Of a stretch of 61,565 nucleotides of DNA, positions 37,132 through 48,767 are shown in pieces; positions within the stretch are counted from its first letter, which is position 1; the number at the start of each line of letters is the position of its first letter. The translations under genes were made by a program, and so were the position numbers. Source of the stretch: Gammaproteobacteria bacterium (GTDB lineage Bacteria; Pseudomonadota; Gammaproteobacteria; Pseudomonadales; Azotimanducaceae); the NCBI GenBank assembly GCA_018666555.1, contig JABIZD010000035.1, positions 1 through 61,565 of the forward strand, written 5' to 3'. The notes under the pieces are model-generated. The model was not told where the DNA came from. It did not search any database and saw only the letters and a program-made list of their open reading frames with translations.

Positions 37132-38274
37132 ATGGCTTGGAATGAACCCGGCAATGGGAACTCTGGAGACCGAGATCCTTGGGGTAACCGAAACGATCAG
37201 GGACCACCTGATTTAGATGAGGCTTTTAAGAAGTTACAAGACAATCTCAGCAAGATGTTTGGTCGCGGCTCAGGAAGCTCTGGAGGGGGTGCCTCTAAGG
37301 GTAACAGAGCTGGCGGTTCAATGCTGGCCATTGTTGGGGTTGTCCTCGTCGCCGTGTATTTTTTGTTGGGCGTCTATACAGTCGATGAGCAGGAACGTGG
37401 TGTAGTTCTCAGGTTCGGTAAGATCCAGGATGCAGTAGTGCAGCCTGGAATCCACTGGAATCCAAGATTGATAGATAAAGTTCTGATTTATAATAAGACT
37501 CGCGTTCGATCGCACCCGCATGAGTCTGAAATGCTGACCGAAGATGAGAATATTGTAAAGGTTAAGCTCACCGTACAGTATGTTATCGGCGATGTTAAAA
37601 ATTATGCATTGAAGGTAAAGGCCCCTGAAAATAGTCTGTACCAGGCAGCCGAAAGTGCAGTTCGGCATGTGGTTGGTAGCACTGAAATGGATGAAGTGTT
37701 AACTGAGGGACGGGAATTGTTGGGGGCTGAGGTAAAACTCCGGATTCAGGAATATATGGATGCTTACCAGACCGGCATCAGCGTTGAACGAGTTAATATA
37801 GATGAAACGGCACCACCAGATGCAGTACGTGAAGCCTTTGATGAAGTAATTCGTGCCCGCGAGGACGAAGTCAGGGTTCGTAATGAAGCCGATGCCTATG
37901 CAAACCAGGTTATTCCAGAGGCTAGAGGTGAAGCACAGAAATATATTGAAGAGGCCGATGGTTATCAGCAACGAGTCATCGCACAGGCACGAGGTGAGGC
38001 TGAGCGATTCAGGAAGCTCTATACCCAGTATAAATTGGCGCCGGAAGTGACTCGTGAACGGATGTATATCGATACCATGGAATCCGTTATGACAAACTCA
38101 TCCAAGGTCATGATTGATGTCAAGGGGGGTAATAACATGATGTACATTCCTCTAGATAGAATCATGCAACAAGCCGTTCCAAACACGTTTAATATGGGGA
38201 CTGCAGGTTCTAACTCCGCGTCGCAAAGACCTCAAGATAGTGCTGTTGGAAATAGACGACGAGAGCGGCAATAG
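37132..38274 (+). CDS. hflK: FtsH protease modulator HflK
   Basis: SPFH-domain membrane protein that forms, with HflC, a large periplasmic cage around FtsH. The N-terminus is glycine-rich and cytoplasmic (NEPGNGNSGDRDPWGNRN), then a single membrane segment (MLAIVGVVLVAVYFLLGVY, about residues 63-81) and the SPFH domain with RGVVLRFGKI. The coiled-coil C-terminal region is rich in ARGEAERF-type repeats. ATG at 37132, with GGAGA upstream, is preferred to the ATG at 37120. Confidence 0.95.
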   Translation: MAWNEPGNGNSGDRDPWGNRNDQGPPDLDEAFKKLQDNLSKMFGRGSGSSGGGASKGNRAGGSMLAIVGVVLVAVYFLLGVYTVDEQERGVVLRFGKIQDAVVQPGIHWNPRLIDKVLIYNKTRVRSHPHESEMLTEDENIVKVKLTVQYVIGDVKNYALKVKAPENSLYQAAESAVRHVVGSTEMDEVLTEGRELLGAEVKLRIQEYMDAYQTGISVERVNIDETAPPDAVREAFDEVIRAREDEVRVRNEADAYANQVIPEARGEAQKYIEEADGYQQRVIAQARGEAERFRKLYTQYKLAPEVTRERMYIDTMESVMTNSSKVMIDVKGGNNMMYIPLDRIMQQAVPNTFNMGTAGSNSASQRPQDSAVGNRRRERQ

Positions 38275-38321
38275 AAGACCAGAGCGATAATAACGCGACC
38301 TAAGAAATTGAGGGAATGACG

Positions 38322-39206
38322 ATGGCAAATAGAATAATGGTGATTTTGGTAGGGCTGGTTGTAACCGGACTGATATTAGTGAATTCAGTTTATACCATTA
38401 CTGAATTGGAACGAGCAGTATTGCTGCGGTTTGGGGAGGTACGTAATTCTGATATACCCCCGGGATTGCACTTCAAGGTACCGTTTGTTGATAATGTGCG
38501 TATTTTCGACGGTCGGGTGTTGACCGTTGACGCCCCCGCGGAAAGATTTCTGACCTTGGAAAAGAAAGCGTTGATTGTTGATTCATTTGCGAAATTCAAG
38601 GTCCAGAATGTAGCAAAGTATTATACGGCGACCTCGGGCGATCAAAGGCGGGCCGAGGAGTTGCTTAAGGAAAGGGTCAATAACGGGTTAAGAAATGAGA
38701 TCAGTAATAGAACTTTGCATGAAGTAGTGTCTGGGCAAAGAGATGAACTGATGATTGACCTGGTCAACAAATTGAATGTGGAGGCTGATGATAAACTAGG
38801 GATTCATGTTGTTGATGTCAGAGTGAAGCGGATTGACTTGCCCGAGGAAGTGAGCCAGTCCGTTTATAGTCGTATGAGGACTGAACGTGACATCGAGGCC
38901 AAAGAACATCGTGCAAAAGGTCAGGAGATGGCGGTTGGAATAATAGCAGACGCGGATAAACAGAAAGAAGTTATTTTAGCTAATGCTTATGGTGATGCTG
39001 AAGAAACCCGCGGTGAAGGGGATGCCCAGGCTGCTAGTCTCTATGCTGCAGCGTTCAGTCAGGATCCAGAGTTTTATAAGTTTTACCGAAGTATGTCAGC
39101 TTATAGAAGAACCTTTTCTCAGAAAAGTGACATTTTGCTACTCGATCCAGATAGTGATTTTTTCAGTTACCTGAACGAAAGTAAAAGTCAAATAGAACGC
39201 AAATGA
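38322..39206 (+). CDS. hflC: FtsH protease modulator HflC
   Basis: Partner of HflK in the FtsH-regulating SPFH complex. An N-terminal membrane anchor (RIMVILVGLVVTGLILVNSVY) is followed by the SPFH domain with ERAVLLRFGEV and a coiled coil. The second of two close ATGs (38322) is chosen because GAGGG lies 7 bases upstream. 294 residues agrees with the family. Gap to hflK is 47 bp. Confidence 0.94.
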   Translation: MANRIMVILVGLVVTGLILVNSVYTITELERAVLLRFGEVRNSDIPPGLHFKVPFVDNVRIFDGRVLTVDAPAERFLTLEKKALIVDSFAKFKVQNVAKYYTATSGDQRRAEELLKERVNNGLRNEISNRTLHEVVSGQRDELMIDLVNKLNVEADDKLGIHVVDVRVKRIDLPEEVSQSVYSRMRTERDIEAKEHRAKGQEMAVGIIADADKQKEVILANAYGDAEETRGEGDAQAASLYAAAFSQDPEFYKFYRSMSAYRRTFSQKSDILLLDPDSDFFSYLNESKSQIERK

Positions 39207-39254
39207 AGAATCAACCGGTAGTTGTGCCGATAGTATTCAAGTAGGCACAGGAAA

Positions 39255-39443
39255 TTGCAGCTACATGATCTGTGGGTGGCACTCTGCCTAGTCCTTGTGT
39301 TGGAAGGAATGGGACCTTTTATTAGTCCAGGAGGCTGGCGTGGCATGATGGCGCAGTTGAGTCAGGCGGATGACCGGGTTATACGGATACTGGGTCTGGT
39401 ACTGATGTTATTGGGCACTTTTCTTCTCTATGTGATTGCATGA
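39255..39443 (+). CDS. DUF2065 small membrane protein (YjeT-like)
   Basis: 62-residue protein with two membrane segments: LWVALCLVLVLEGMGPFI and ILGLVLMLLGTFLLYVI, separated by a conserved GGWRGMMAQLSQ loop. This is the DUF2065 pattern, and the place between hflC and the hisZ/purA genes is where yjeT lies in E. coli and Pseudomonas. Function unknown. TTG start with AGGA close upstream; no ATG is available before the first membrane segment. Confidence 0.85.
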   Translation: MQLHDLWVALCLVLVLEGMGPFISPGGWRGMMAQLSQADDRVIRILGLVLMLLGTFLLYVIA

Positions 39444-39512
39444 TGCCGTCACTGTCGCGATAGAACTGACTCATCGAGATACTTTGGGTAATAACCTTCA
39501 AGGCGGTACAGG

Positions 39513-41965
<2,453 letters not shown>

Positions 41966-42112
41966 ATACCTGGTTCCCTTTGTTTAAATGGGCACTGGGA
42001 AGACGCTATAGCACTAAAGTAGATGCTGGCGTCAGTAATGGCGGCTGGATGGTTTGTTTTTTTCCTGACATCAGCGAAGTATTTCGTTTTAAATGGCTAG
42101 CGAGGAAAATCC

Positions 42113-43168
42113 ATGCTCATAGATGAAAAGCGTCTCAAGGCATTTGCAACCAAGATTTTTGTGCGACTGAAAGCGCCAGAGGATAAGGCGCAGGAAACAG
42201 CCGAGCATCTGGTTGAGGCCAATTTGAAAGGACACGATTCCCACGGTGTGGGTATGATTCCCTCGTATGTGAGTAGTGCCCAACGGGGCCGTCTGATTGT
42301 CGAATCCGATGCCAAGGTTAAATTGGATAAAGGTGCTGTGCTGTTAGTGGATGGCCAGCTTGGCTTTGGTCAGGTAGTCGGGCGACAGGCAACCGACCTG
42401 GGTATCAAAAAGGCCACTGAGATGGGTATTGCGTGTGTTGGCTCTCGCAATAACCATCATTTGGGTCGCATTGGTACTTATGCAGAACACTGTGCGAAAG
42501 CAGGGTTGGTTTCTATTCACTTCGTCAACGTGGTGGGTCATCCGCCTTTTGTTTCACCCTGGGGTGGCCGGGAAAAACGCATGCAGACCAATCCATTCTG
42601 TTGTGCAGTGCCGACTGAAGGGGAGCCCCTGGTTCTGGATATGGCAACGAGTGCGATCGCTCTGGGCAAAGTTCGAGTCGCCGCTTTAAAACAAGAACCG
42701 GTCCCTGCTGGTAGCTTATTTGATGCGCAAGGATTTCCTACAACCGATCCCAAGGCAATTGCTGAAGGCGGCTCTTTGGGTCCGTTTGGAGAGCATAAAG
42801 GTTATGGATTGGCGCTCATCTGTGAATTACTCGGGGGTGGACTGGCAGGTGAATGGACTATGCAGGATGTAGAGAGGCAACAGGACTCGACAGTTAATCA
42901 TATGTTGATGTTGATTATTGATCCAAATCTTTTTGGTGGTCTTAAAGGTTTTCAAAGAGAAGTCGAAGGGATGCAGGATTGGCTCAGATCTTCTGCTCCA
43001 GCAGAAGGTTTTGACAAGGTCAGGATTCCAGGGGATCCAGAAAGGGAGGCCAAGCAGGCCAGGTTGCAAGAGGGTATTCCTATCGATGATGGATCCTGGC
43101 AAGCGATTTGTACAGCGGCATTAAAGGCCGGGCTTAGTGAAGCGGAAATAGCTCCCTTTCTTGTTTAA
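42113..43168 (+). CDS. Malate/L-lactate dehydrogenase family (Ldh2) oxidoreductase
   Basis: NAD(P)-dependent dehydrogenase of the Ldh_2 superfamily, 351 residues. The typical catalytic His occurs in HDSHGVGM (residues 41-48), with the characteristic CVGSRNNHHLGRIG nucleotide-binding loop and the CCAVPTEGEPLVLDMATSAIALGKV segment. Members oxidise 2-hydroxy acids such as malate, lactate, ureidoglycolate or sulfolactate; the substrate here cannot be told. It is separated from purA by 147 bp and has its own AGGAAAA ribosome site. It occupies the position that nsrR takes in E. coli. Confidence 0.85.
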   Translation: MLIDEKRLKAFATKIFVRLKAPEDKAQETAEHLVEANLKGHDSHGVGMIPSYVSSAQRGRLIVESDAKVKLDKGAVLLVDGQLGFGQVVGRQATDLGIKKATEMGIACVGSRNNHHLGRIGTYAEHCAKAGLVSIHFVNVVGHPPFVSPWGGREKRMQTNPFCCAVPTEGEPLVLDMATSAIALGKVRVAALKQEPVPAGSLFDAQGFPTTDPKAIAEGGSLGPFGEHKGYGLALICELLGGGLAGEWTMQDVERQQDSTVNHMLMLIIDPNLFGGLKGFQREVEGMQDWLRSSAPAEGFDKVRIPGDPEREAKQARLQEGIPIDDGSWQAICTAALKAGLSEAEIAPFLV

Positions 43169-43306
43169 TTCAGGGCTTATCGTAAATCCTCGAGCTCTAG
43201 AGGCTGAGAAGGTGATTTTGCGATAGAAAGGGTATAATTTTTATCCAGCTTTAAACATTTATCCTAGTTTTATAGCTAGTTGTAGGTTGTGCTGGTTTTA
43301 AATAAA

Positions 43307-43393
43307 TGGTGCCGAGGAGAGGACTTGAACCTCCACGGGGTTACCCCCACTAGCACCTGAAGCTAGCGTGTCTACCAATTCCACCACCTCGGC
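43307..43393 (-). tRNA. tRNA-Leu (anticodon CAG)
   Basis: The minus strand folds as a class II tRNA of 87 nt: acceptor stem GCCGAGG/CCTCGGC, D-arm with GGAATTGGTAGAC, anticodon stem CTAGC/GCTAG around loop TTCAGGT (anticodon CAG), a long variable arm and a T-arm with GGTTCAAGTCC. CCA is encoded (TGG at 43307-43309 on the plus strand). It lies between purA/Ldh2 and rnr, where a leucine tRNA is also found in Pseudomonas. Confidence 0.96.
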
Positions 43394-43458
43394 AATGAGG
43401 TTGCGCAGATTACAAGGACAGAGAGAATCTGTCAATGCGTTGAATAAAGGAGCCATCT

Positions 43459-45765
43459 TTGGCCACGGACCCCCACTCTAAACGAGAGGCGAGAAGGTAT
43501 GCTAATCCGATAGCCAGTCGTGAGTATATTCTCGAAACTTTGGTAAAGGAAGGGAGCCCTTTGACGGCCCGGCAGTTGGCAAAGCGACTCGGGCTGGAAG
43601 GGATGGACCAGAAGGCTGCGCTTAAGGCCAGGTTGGCTGCAATGGCTAAATCTCGGCAGGTCAGCCGGGATAAGCGGAACGCTTACTGGATTGCCTCTAA
43701 AGCCGATGTTGCCACTGGTCGTGTTCTCGCCCATCCAGATGGATTTGGTTTCCTGCAGACCTCCTCAGAGGACGATGATGTATTCCTTTCGGAACGGGAA
43801 ATGCGCAGCGTCTTTCATGGTGATGAAGTCAGGGTGGAAATTGCCAGTCAGAGAAGACGAGGCAAACTAGAAGGCCGGATCACAGAAGTAGTTCAGCGGC
43901 GTACACAGCATTTGGCAGGGAGGTTAGTCGTCTCTGCTGGGGCTGCTGTGGTTGAGCCATTGCATAGGCGAATCAAGCATGAAATTGTAGTCGAGCAGGC
44001 TGTTCCTGCCGGCATGCATAGCGGGCAGATTGTTTCCATTGAAATTACCCGTCAACCTGGATGGTCATCGCCCCCTCAAGGTCGAATTATAGAGGTGCTT
44101 GCTGATCAGTTAACGCCATCCACGGAAATAGAAGTAGTCCTCCAGAATCATGCCATACCTTACATTTTTCCTGATTCGGTCAACCAACAGGTGAATAAAA
44201 TTCCTGCGCGGATACCGGCGTCAGAAATACAGTCTAGATTTGATTTGCGAGAGTTGGACTTCGTCACTATTGACGGTGAGGACGCCCGTGATTTTGATGA
44301 TGCTGTGTTTTGTGAGCAAACCGATACAGGCTGGTGCCTTCGCGTTGCTATAGCTGACGTCGCCCATTATGTCAGGCAGGGAACGGCGCTTGATAAAGAG
44401 GCGGTTGTTCGCGGCACTTCGGTCTATTTTCCCCAGCAAGTGGTCCCCATGCTGCCCGAGAAACTCAGCAATGGATTGTGTTCTCTGAAGCCCGATGAGG
44501 ATCGGTTGGTGCTAGTCTGTGAGATGGATATTTCAACTGATGGCAAGCTGCAAGATTATCTATTCTATGAAGCGGTAATTCATTCTAAGGCTAGACTGAC
44601 CTACTCAAAGGTAGCCGATTATATTGCTGGTAATCGTACCGTATTTGCACCGGCATCGCCCTTGCCTGCAGCAATTGATAGTTTGTTTCAGCTCTATCAA
44701 TGCCTTCTTAAAGCTCGGTTAAGCCGAGGTGCATTGGAGATTGATACCAGAGAATTACACATCGCCTGGGATGAGCAGGGCACTTTGTCTAGTTTGCAAC
44801 CCGTTGCCAGGAATGATGCCCACCGTATGATTGAGGAATGCATGTTATGCGCCAATGTGGCTACCGCTGGTTTGATTGAACAGGCAGGATTGCCCGGCTT
44901 ATACAGAGTGCACGAGAAGCCAGACGAGGCAAAGTTAACTTATCTGAGCAATATGTTGGCGCAGTTTGGGGTATCGCTTGATCCAAGCAATCACCAGGTC
45001 TCAGCCAGGGATTACCAGAAAATTTTAGATCAGGTGAGTACCAGGCCTTATGCAAAAGCGCTACAGATGGTTGTCCTCAGGTCTATGAAACAGGCGATTT
45101 ATAGCCAGGAGAATTCTGGCCATTTTGGTCTAAATTATCCTGCTTATGGACACTTTACTTCGCCTATCAGGCGGCTTGCTGACTTGATTAACCATCGTTT
45201 AATCAAGCACCTGATTAGTTCAGATGGTTCGATTCCACATTTGCGACGTCAGCTCGGTTCGGTTAGTCCTGAGCCATATCCTTATGATTCGGAGTCGATG
45301 GAAGTGTTGGCGTTAGCGGCCAGTCAGACGGAACGAAGAGCAGATGGTGCTGTATATGAAGTGCTGGAATGGCTTAAATGCGAATACCTGAAACAGTTTC
45401 TGGGGGAAGATTTTGGCGGCATCATCACTAGTGTGACTAAATTTGGTTTCTTTGTTGAACTAGATCAGCTATTTGTTGAAGGCTTGGTTTCATTGAAAAG
45501 CCTCTCCGGGGGGTATTATCGCTTTGATGCCGAGCATCAGCGTCTTCATTCTGACAGCAGCGGAGTTTCATTTCGTTTAGGTGATGCTGTGACAGTGCAG
45601 ATAGCTGATATTCACAGTGAGCAAGGTCAGGTTGATTTCGAGTTGCTATCACACCAGCCACTTGCCCGTGGCAGCAAGTCGACTCGGAAGACACGCAAGC
45701 GTCACGACACTACCGCTAAGAAAGGGTTCAGGACTAAACACAAAAAACCGAGAAGAAAAGGTTAG
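43459..45765 (+). CDS. rnr: Ribonuclease R
   Basis: 3'-5' processive exoribonuclease able to digest structured RNA; acts in rRNA quality control and trans-translation. 768 residues: N-terminal winged helix (about 20-90), two cold-shock domains, RNB catalytic domain with DGEDARDFDDAV (D275, D278, D280, D281), S1 domain (about 635-720) and a basic C-terminal tail (KSTRKTRKRHDTTAKK). TTG start with AAGGAG 8 bases upstream; no ATG precedes the conserved region. rlmB follows after 6 bp. Confidence 0.95.
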   Translation: MATDPHSKREARRYANPIASREYILETLVKEGSPLTARQLAKRLGLEGMDQKAALKARLAAMAKSRQVSRDKRNAYWIASKADVATGRVLAHPDGFGFLQTSSEDDDVFLSEREMRSVFHGDEVRVEIASQRRRGKLEGRITEVVQRRTQHLAGRLVVSAGAAVVEPLHRRIKHEIVVEQAVPAGMHSGQIVSIEITRQPGWSSPPQGRIIEVLADQLTPSTEIEVVLQNHAIPYIFPDSVNQQVNKIPARIPASEIQSRFDLRELDFVTIDGEDARDFDDAVFCEQTDTGWCLRVAIADVAHYVRQGTALDKEAVVRGTSVYFPQQVVPMLPEKLSNGLCSLKPDEDRLVLVCEMDISTDGKLQDYLFYEAVIHSKARLTYSKVADYIAGNRTVFAPASPLPAAIDSLFQLYQCLLKARLSRGALEIDTRELHIAWDEQGTLSSLQPVARNDAHRMIEECMLCANVATAGLIEQAGLPGLYRVHEKPDEAKLTYLSNMLAQFGVSLDPSNHQVSARDYQKILDQVSTRPYAKALQMVVLRSMKQAIYSQENSGHFGLNYPAYGHFTSPIRRLADLINHRLIKHLISSDGSIPHLRRQLGSVSPEPYPYDSESMEVLALAASQTERRADGAVYEVLEWLKCEYLKQFLGEDFGGIITSVTKFGFFVELDQLFVEGLVSLKSLSGGYYRFDAEHQRLHSDSSGVSFRLGDAVTVQIADIHSEQGQVDFELLSHQPLARGSKSTRKTRKRHDTTAKKGFRTKHKKPRRKG

Positions 45766-45771
45766 AGTGAA

Positions 45772-46506
45772 GTGAAGGCAAATTCAATATTTGGCATTCA
45801 TCCGGTACGGCAGGCATTGCTAGATGGCTCAAGCGGTCGGTTGTTGATGATCACTGGTAAACGTTCCAAACGACTCGATGAACTTAAGCGTCTGGCTGAG
45901 GATCAAAGCATTCCATTAGAGTGGACAGCTAAGCAAAACATGGATGAGATTGCTGGTGAGCAGGCTAACCACCAGGGTGCTGTGTTTCTGGCCGATGAAG
46001 ATCCCGTGGCTAACCATAAAATTGAAGACTTTTTAGATCCGCTGCAGCATCAGAGATGTTTCCTCATTCTCGATGGGGTCACTGACCCCGGCAATCTTGG
46101 AGCTTGCCTGAGAAGTGCAGCTACCGCAGGCGTAGATGCAGTGATCGTGCCTAAGCACGGAACCGCGCCACTTAACAGTATTGCCATGAAACGATCTTCA
46201 GGCGCAGCTAGCCAGATTCCCTATATTGAAGTGGTCAACCTGGCGCGTACCATTCGTCTGCTGAAGGAATCAGGTGTCTGGGTTCTGGGTACGAGAGCCG
46301 ATGAGGAGCAGAACATTGAGGCGATTGATTTCTGTCGTGACATTGCCATTGTGATGGGTTCAGAAGAACGGGGAATTCGTCACAATACCGCTAAACAGTG
46401 TGACCTTTGGGCTAGCATCCCTATGTCTAACCCAAAATTTACCTTTAATGTGAGTGTTGCAACTGGGATTTGTCTCTACGAGATGCAGCGGCAGAGGCAT
46501 AGTTGA
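45772..46506 (+). CDS. rlmB: 23S rRNA (guanosine(2251)-2'-O)-methyltransferase RlmB
   Basis: SpoU/TrmD (SPOUT) methyltransferase that modifies G2251 of 23S rRNA. The 244 residues show the N-terminal substrate-binding domain (FGIHPVRQAL), then motif 1 DGVTDPGNLGACLRSA, motif 2 VMGSEERGIR and motif 3 IPMSNPKFTFNVSVATGICLYE that form the knot. GTG start 6 bp after rnr; rnr-rlmB is a conserved pair. Confidence 0.95.
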   Translation: MKANSIFGIHPVRQALLDGSSGRLLMITGKRSKRLDELKRLAEDQSIPLEWTAKQNMDEIAGEQANHQGAVFLADEDPVANHKIEDFLDPLQHQRCFLILDGVTDPGNLGACLRSAATAGVDAVIVPKHGTAPLNSIAMKRSSGAASQIPYIEVVNLARTIRLLKESGVWVLGTRADEEQNIEAIDFCRDIAIVMGSEERGIRHNTAKQCDLWASIPMSNPKFTFNVSVATGICLYEMQRQRHS

Positions 46507-46561
46507 AAGTCGTTTATCTATTGGTCTGTGATTGTTAGAGAAATCAGTTTGCATATTGGTC

Positions 46562-46591
46562 GGCAATTGCTTACTATTGCGCCCCTTTTTT
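46562..46591 (+). terminator. Rho-independent terminator between rlmB and rpsF
   Basis: GCAAT (46563-46567) pairs with ATTGC (46576-46580) over an 8-base loop, with flanking G/C partly extending the stem, and a run of six T follows at 46586-46591. It separates the rnr-rlmB unit from the ribosomal operon. Confidence 0.55.
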
Positions 46592-46655
46592 ACATTAACT
46601 CCTTGCCGCACCTGACTAATGATCTGGGCGGCAATATACCGAGAGGAGCTCAAGC

Positions 46656-47159
46656 ATGAGACACTATGAAGTGGTTTTTCTGGTGCACCCTGGTCAAAGT
46701 GAACAGGTGCCTGGAATGATCGAACGTTATTCCAATTTAATTACCCAGGCGGGCGGCACTGTGCATCGCACAGAAGATTGGGGTAGAAGACAACTTGCCT
46801 ATCCTATAAACAAAATCTTTAAAGCTCATTACGCACTTTTGAATATCGAATGTGATCTTGAAACACTCGATGAGCTGAGTGCATCTTTTCGTTTCAATGA
46901 TGCTGTTCTGCGGAACTTAATTATGGGTCGTAAGCAGGCGGATGTAGTCGTATCGCCTATTATGAAGATCGAAAATGAAAGCAAGGAACGCAAGGATCGA
47001 GAGGAACGGAGTCGACCACAACCAACTCAGACCGAAGATAAAAAGGTTCCAGAAGCGAGCGTTGAAAGTCAGCAGGAAGATAAGGTGAGTGAGCAGGGCG
47101 AAGCCAGTACTGAAGAGGCTGTCGTTGAGGAAACAGCTGAAAGCGAGCAGGGGGAATAA
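46656..47159 (+). CDS. rpsF: 30S ribosomal protein bS6, with long acidic tail
   Basis: bS6 binds bS18 and the central domain of 16S rRNA. Residues 1-100 are the canonical fold ([21 protein letters not shown], then [10 protein letters not shown]). Residues from about 105 to 167 form a highly charged extension, first mixed ([14 protein letters not shown]) and then strongly acidic ([17 protein letters not shown]). E. coli bS6 has about 135 residues and receives glutamates from RimK; here a similar acidic tail is gene-encoded. ATG with GAGAGGAG upstream. Confidence 0.95.
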   Translation: MRHYEVVFLVHPGQSEQVPGMIERYSNLITQAGGTVHRTEDWGRRQLAYPINKIFKAHYALLNIECDLETLDELSASFRFNDAVLRNLIMGRKQADVVVSPIMKIENESKERKDREERSRPQPTQTEDKKVPEASVESQQEDKVSEQGEASTEEAVVEETAESEQGE

Positions 47160-47161
47160 AT

Positions 47162-47389
47162 ATGTCACGTTTTTTTCGAAGAAGAAAATATTGTCGGTTT
47201 ACAGCTGAGGGAATAAAGGAAGTTGATTATAAAGATATCGATTTGCTTAAAGCTTATGTTACAGAGACAGGTAAAATTGTTCCTAGTCGTATTACCGGAA
47301 CTAAAGCCAAGTACCAGAGACAATTAGCAAAAGCGGTGAAGCGGGCGAGATACTTAGCGTTGCTTCCCTATACGGATGCCCATAAGTAA
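47162..47389 (+). CDS. rpsR: 30S ribosomal protein bS18
   Basis: 75-residue bS18, partner of bS6 on the platform of the 30S subunit. The basic N-terminus ([12 protein letters not shown]), the [18 protein letters not shown] helix and [15 protein letters not shown] are standard. It is 2 bp after the rpsF stop. Confidence 0.96.
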   Translation: MSRFFRRRKYCRFTAEGIKEVDYKDIDLLKAYVTETGKIVPSRITGTKAKYQRQLAKAVKRARYLALLPYTDAHK

Positions 47390-47408
47390 AAGCTGAAGGA
47401 GAAAATCG

Positions 47409-48257
47409 GTGCGTGCACTCGCAGAATTTGTAATGCGTGGACGGACGCAGGCAAGCGGGGCTGCATTATTGGGTTCGGCACTTCCGTTGTTCAGTTGGAT
47501 CAGCGCATCGATTGTTTCACTGGTTATTTTGCGTAAGGGTAGCAAGGAGGGCAGTCTAGTATTGCTCTGGGCTATTCTTCCACTGGCAGCCAGTTACTAT
47601 CTGGTCGGCGACTCAAGTGCTCTGATAGCGCTCATCGGTACTGCTATCCTGGCGATGATTTTGAGAAGCAGCATTTCATGGGAGCTGACTCTACTGGCAG
47701 CGGTGTTGCTAGCCAGCATGGGGAGTTGGATTTTTCAGCTCAGTGCAGTCCAGATTGTGACATCGATCATAGATTGGTATCTAGACATGGTGAGTCAGCT
47801 TGAGAGCGACTTGCAGGTGCCTACTCCAGAGCAGGCGAGGCGAGCTTTTTTGGCTTATTTTGCCATGGGTCAGGCTTATCTCATGGTTCTGCTACTTATT
47901 TTGGCGCGTTGGTGGCAAAGCAAATTATTTAATCCTGGTGCCTTTGGCCAGGAATTCCGCCAGTTGCGAATGTCACCTGGAGTGAGTCAGGGATTATTGC
48001 TGGTGAATGCTGGTTGTGTGTTGTTCTCAGATCAGTTTGGAATGTGGTTGGGTCTATTAACATTGCCTTTTGTGATGTCAGCAACTGGTTTTTTATATTG
48101 GTATTTTCAGTGGCGAGGATGGTCAGGCAAATGGTTTACCTACTACTATCTGGCGATGGTGTTTTTTTTCATGCCGATGTGTGTGCTATTGGTAGCATTG
48201 GCATTGGTGGACAGTTTGATGAATTTAAGAAAGCGGATTGAATTAAAAGAGGGTTAG
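47409..48257 (+). CDS. Conserved polytopic membrane protein between rpsR and rplI
   Basis: 282-residue inner-membrane protein with about seven to eight hydrophobic segments, for example LPLFSWISASIVSLVIL, LLAAVLLASMGSWIF and YYLAMVFFFMPMCVLLVALALV. A membrane protein of unknown function sits at the same place in Pseudomonas-type genomes and resembles DUF2232/YybS-like proteins; that family call is from memory and uncertain. GTG start. It lies 19 bp after rpsR and 2 bp before rplI, so it is made with ribosomal proteins. Confidence 0.78.
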   Translation: MRALAEFVMRGRTQASGAALLGSALPLFSWISASIVSLVILRKGSKEGSLVLLWAILPLAASYYLVGDSSALIALIGTAILAMILRSSISWELTLLAAVLLASMGSWIFQLSAVQIVTSIIDWYLDMVSQLESDLQVPTPEQARRAFLAYFAMGQAYLMVLLLILARWWQSKLFNPGAFGQEFRQLRMSPGVSQGLLLVNAGCVLFSDQFGMWLGLLTLPFVMSATGFLYWYFQWRGWSGKWFTYYYLAMVFFFMPMCVLLVALALVDSLMNLRKRIELKEG

Positions 48258-48259
48258 AA

Positions 48260-48724
48260 ATGGAAGTCATTCTTTTAGAGAATATTGCAAATCTGGGCAA
48301 GTTGGGTGATACGGTAAGCGTAAAAGCTGGATATGGGAGAAATTTCCTTGTTCCCCAGGAGAAAGCGGTGACCGCGACTGCTGAGAACCTGAAGGTATTT
48401 GAATCAAGAAAAGCAGAATTGCTCAAAGAGGCAGGTGATCAGTTAAGCCGGGCAGAGCAGCGTAAAACAGAGATCGAAGCGGTTACGGTCAATATTTCCG
48501 CGAATGTTGGCGAAGAAGGCAAGCTTTTTGGTTCAGTTACAGTTCGAGATATAGCAGATAAAGTATCTGAGATGGGTGTTGATGTTGATCGCAGTGAAGT
48601 GCGCCTTCCGGATGGACCTCTACGCCAGGTTGGCGAGTACGAAGTTGAGATCGCTCTGCATATTGGAGTCGAAGCTAGTCTAAAAGTGGTAGTTGAAGCC
48701 GAGGAATCATTTCCATCTGAGTGA
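48260..48724 (+). CDS. rplI: 50S ribosomal protein bL9
   Basis: 154-residue bL9, an elongated protein of the L1-stalk base. The N-terminal domain shows MEVILLENIANLGKLGDTVSV split into MEVILLENI and LGKLGDTV, and GYGRNFLVPQEKA; then the connecting helix and a C-terminal domain with KLFGSVTVRDIADKV. ATG follows the membrane-protein stop by 2 bp. Confidence 0.96.
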   Translation: MEVILLENIANLGKLGDTVSVKAGYGRNFLVPQEKAVTATAENLKVFESRKAELLKEAGDQLSRAEQRKTEIEAVTVNISANVGEEGKLFGSVTVRDIADKVSEMGVDVDRSEVRLPDGPLRQVGEYEVEIALHIGVEASLKVVVEAEESFPSE

Positions 48725-48767
48725 TGATGATTTACTCTAGTACAACATCCTTGTAAAAGAGTTATCT

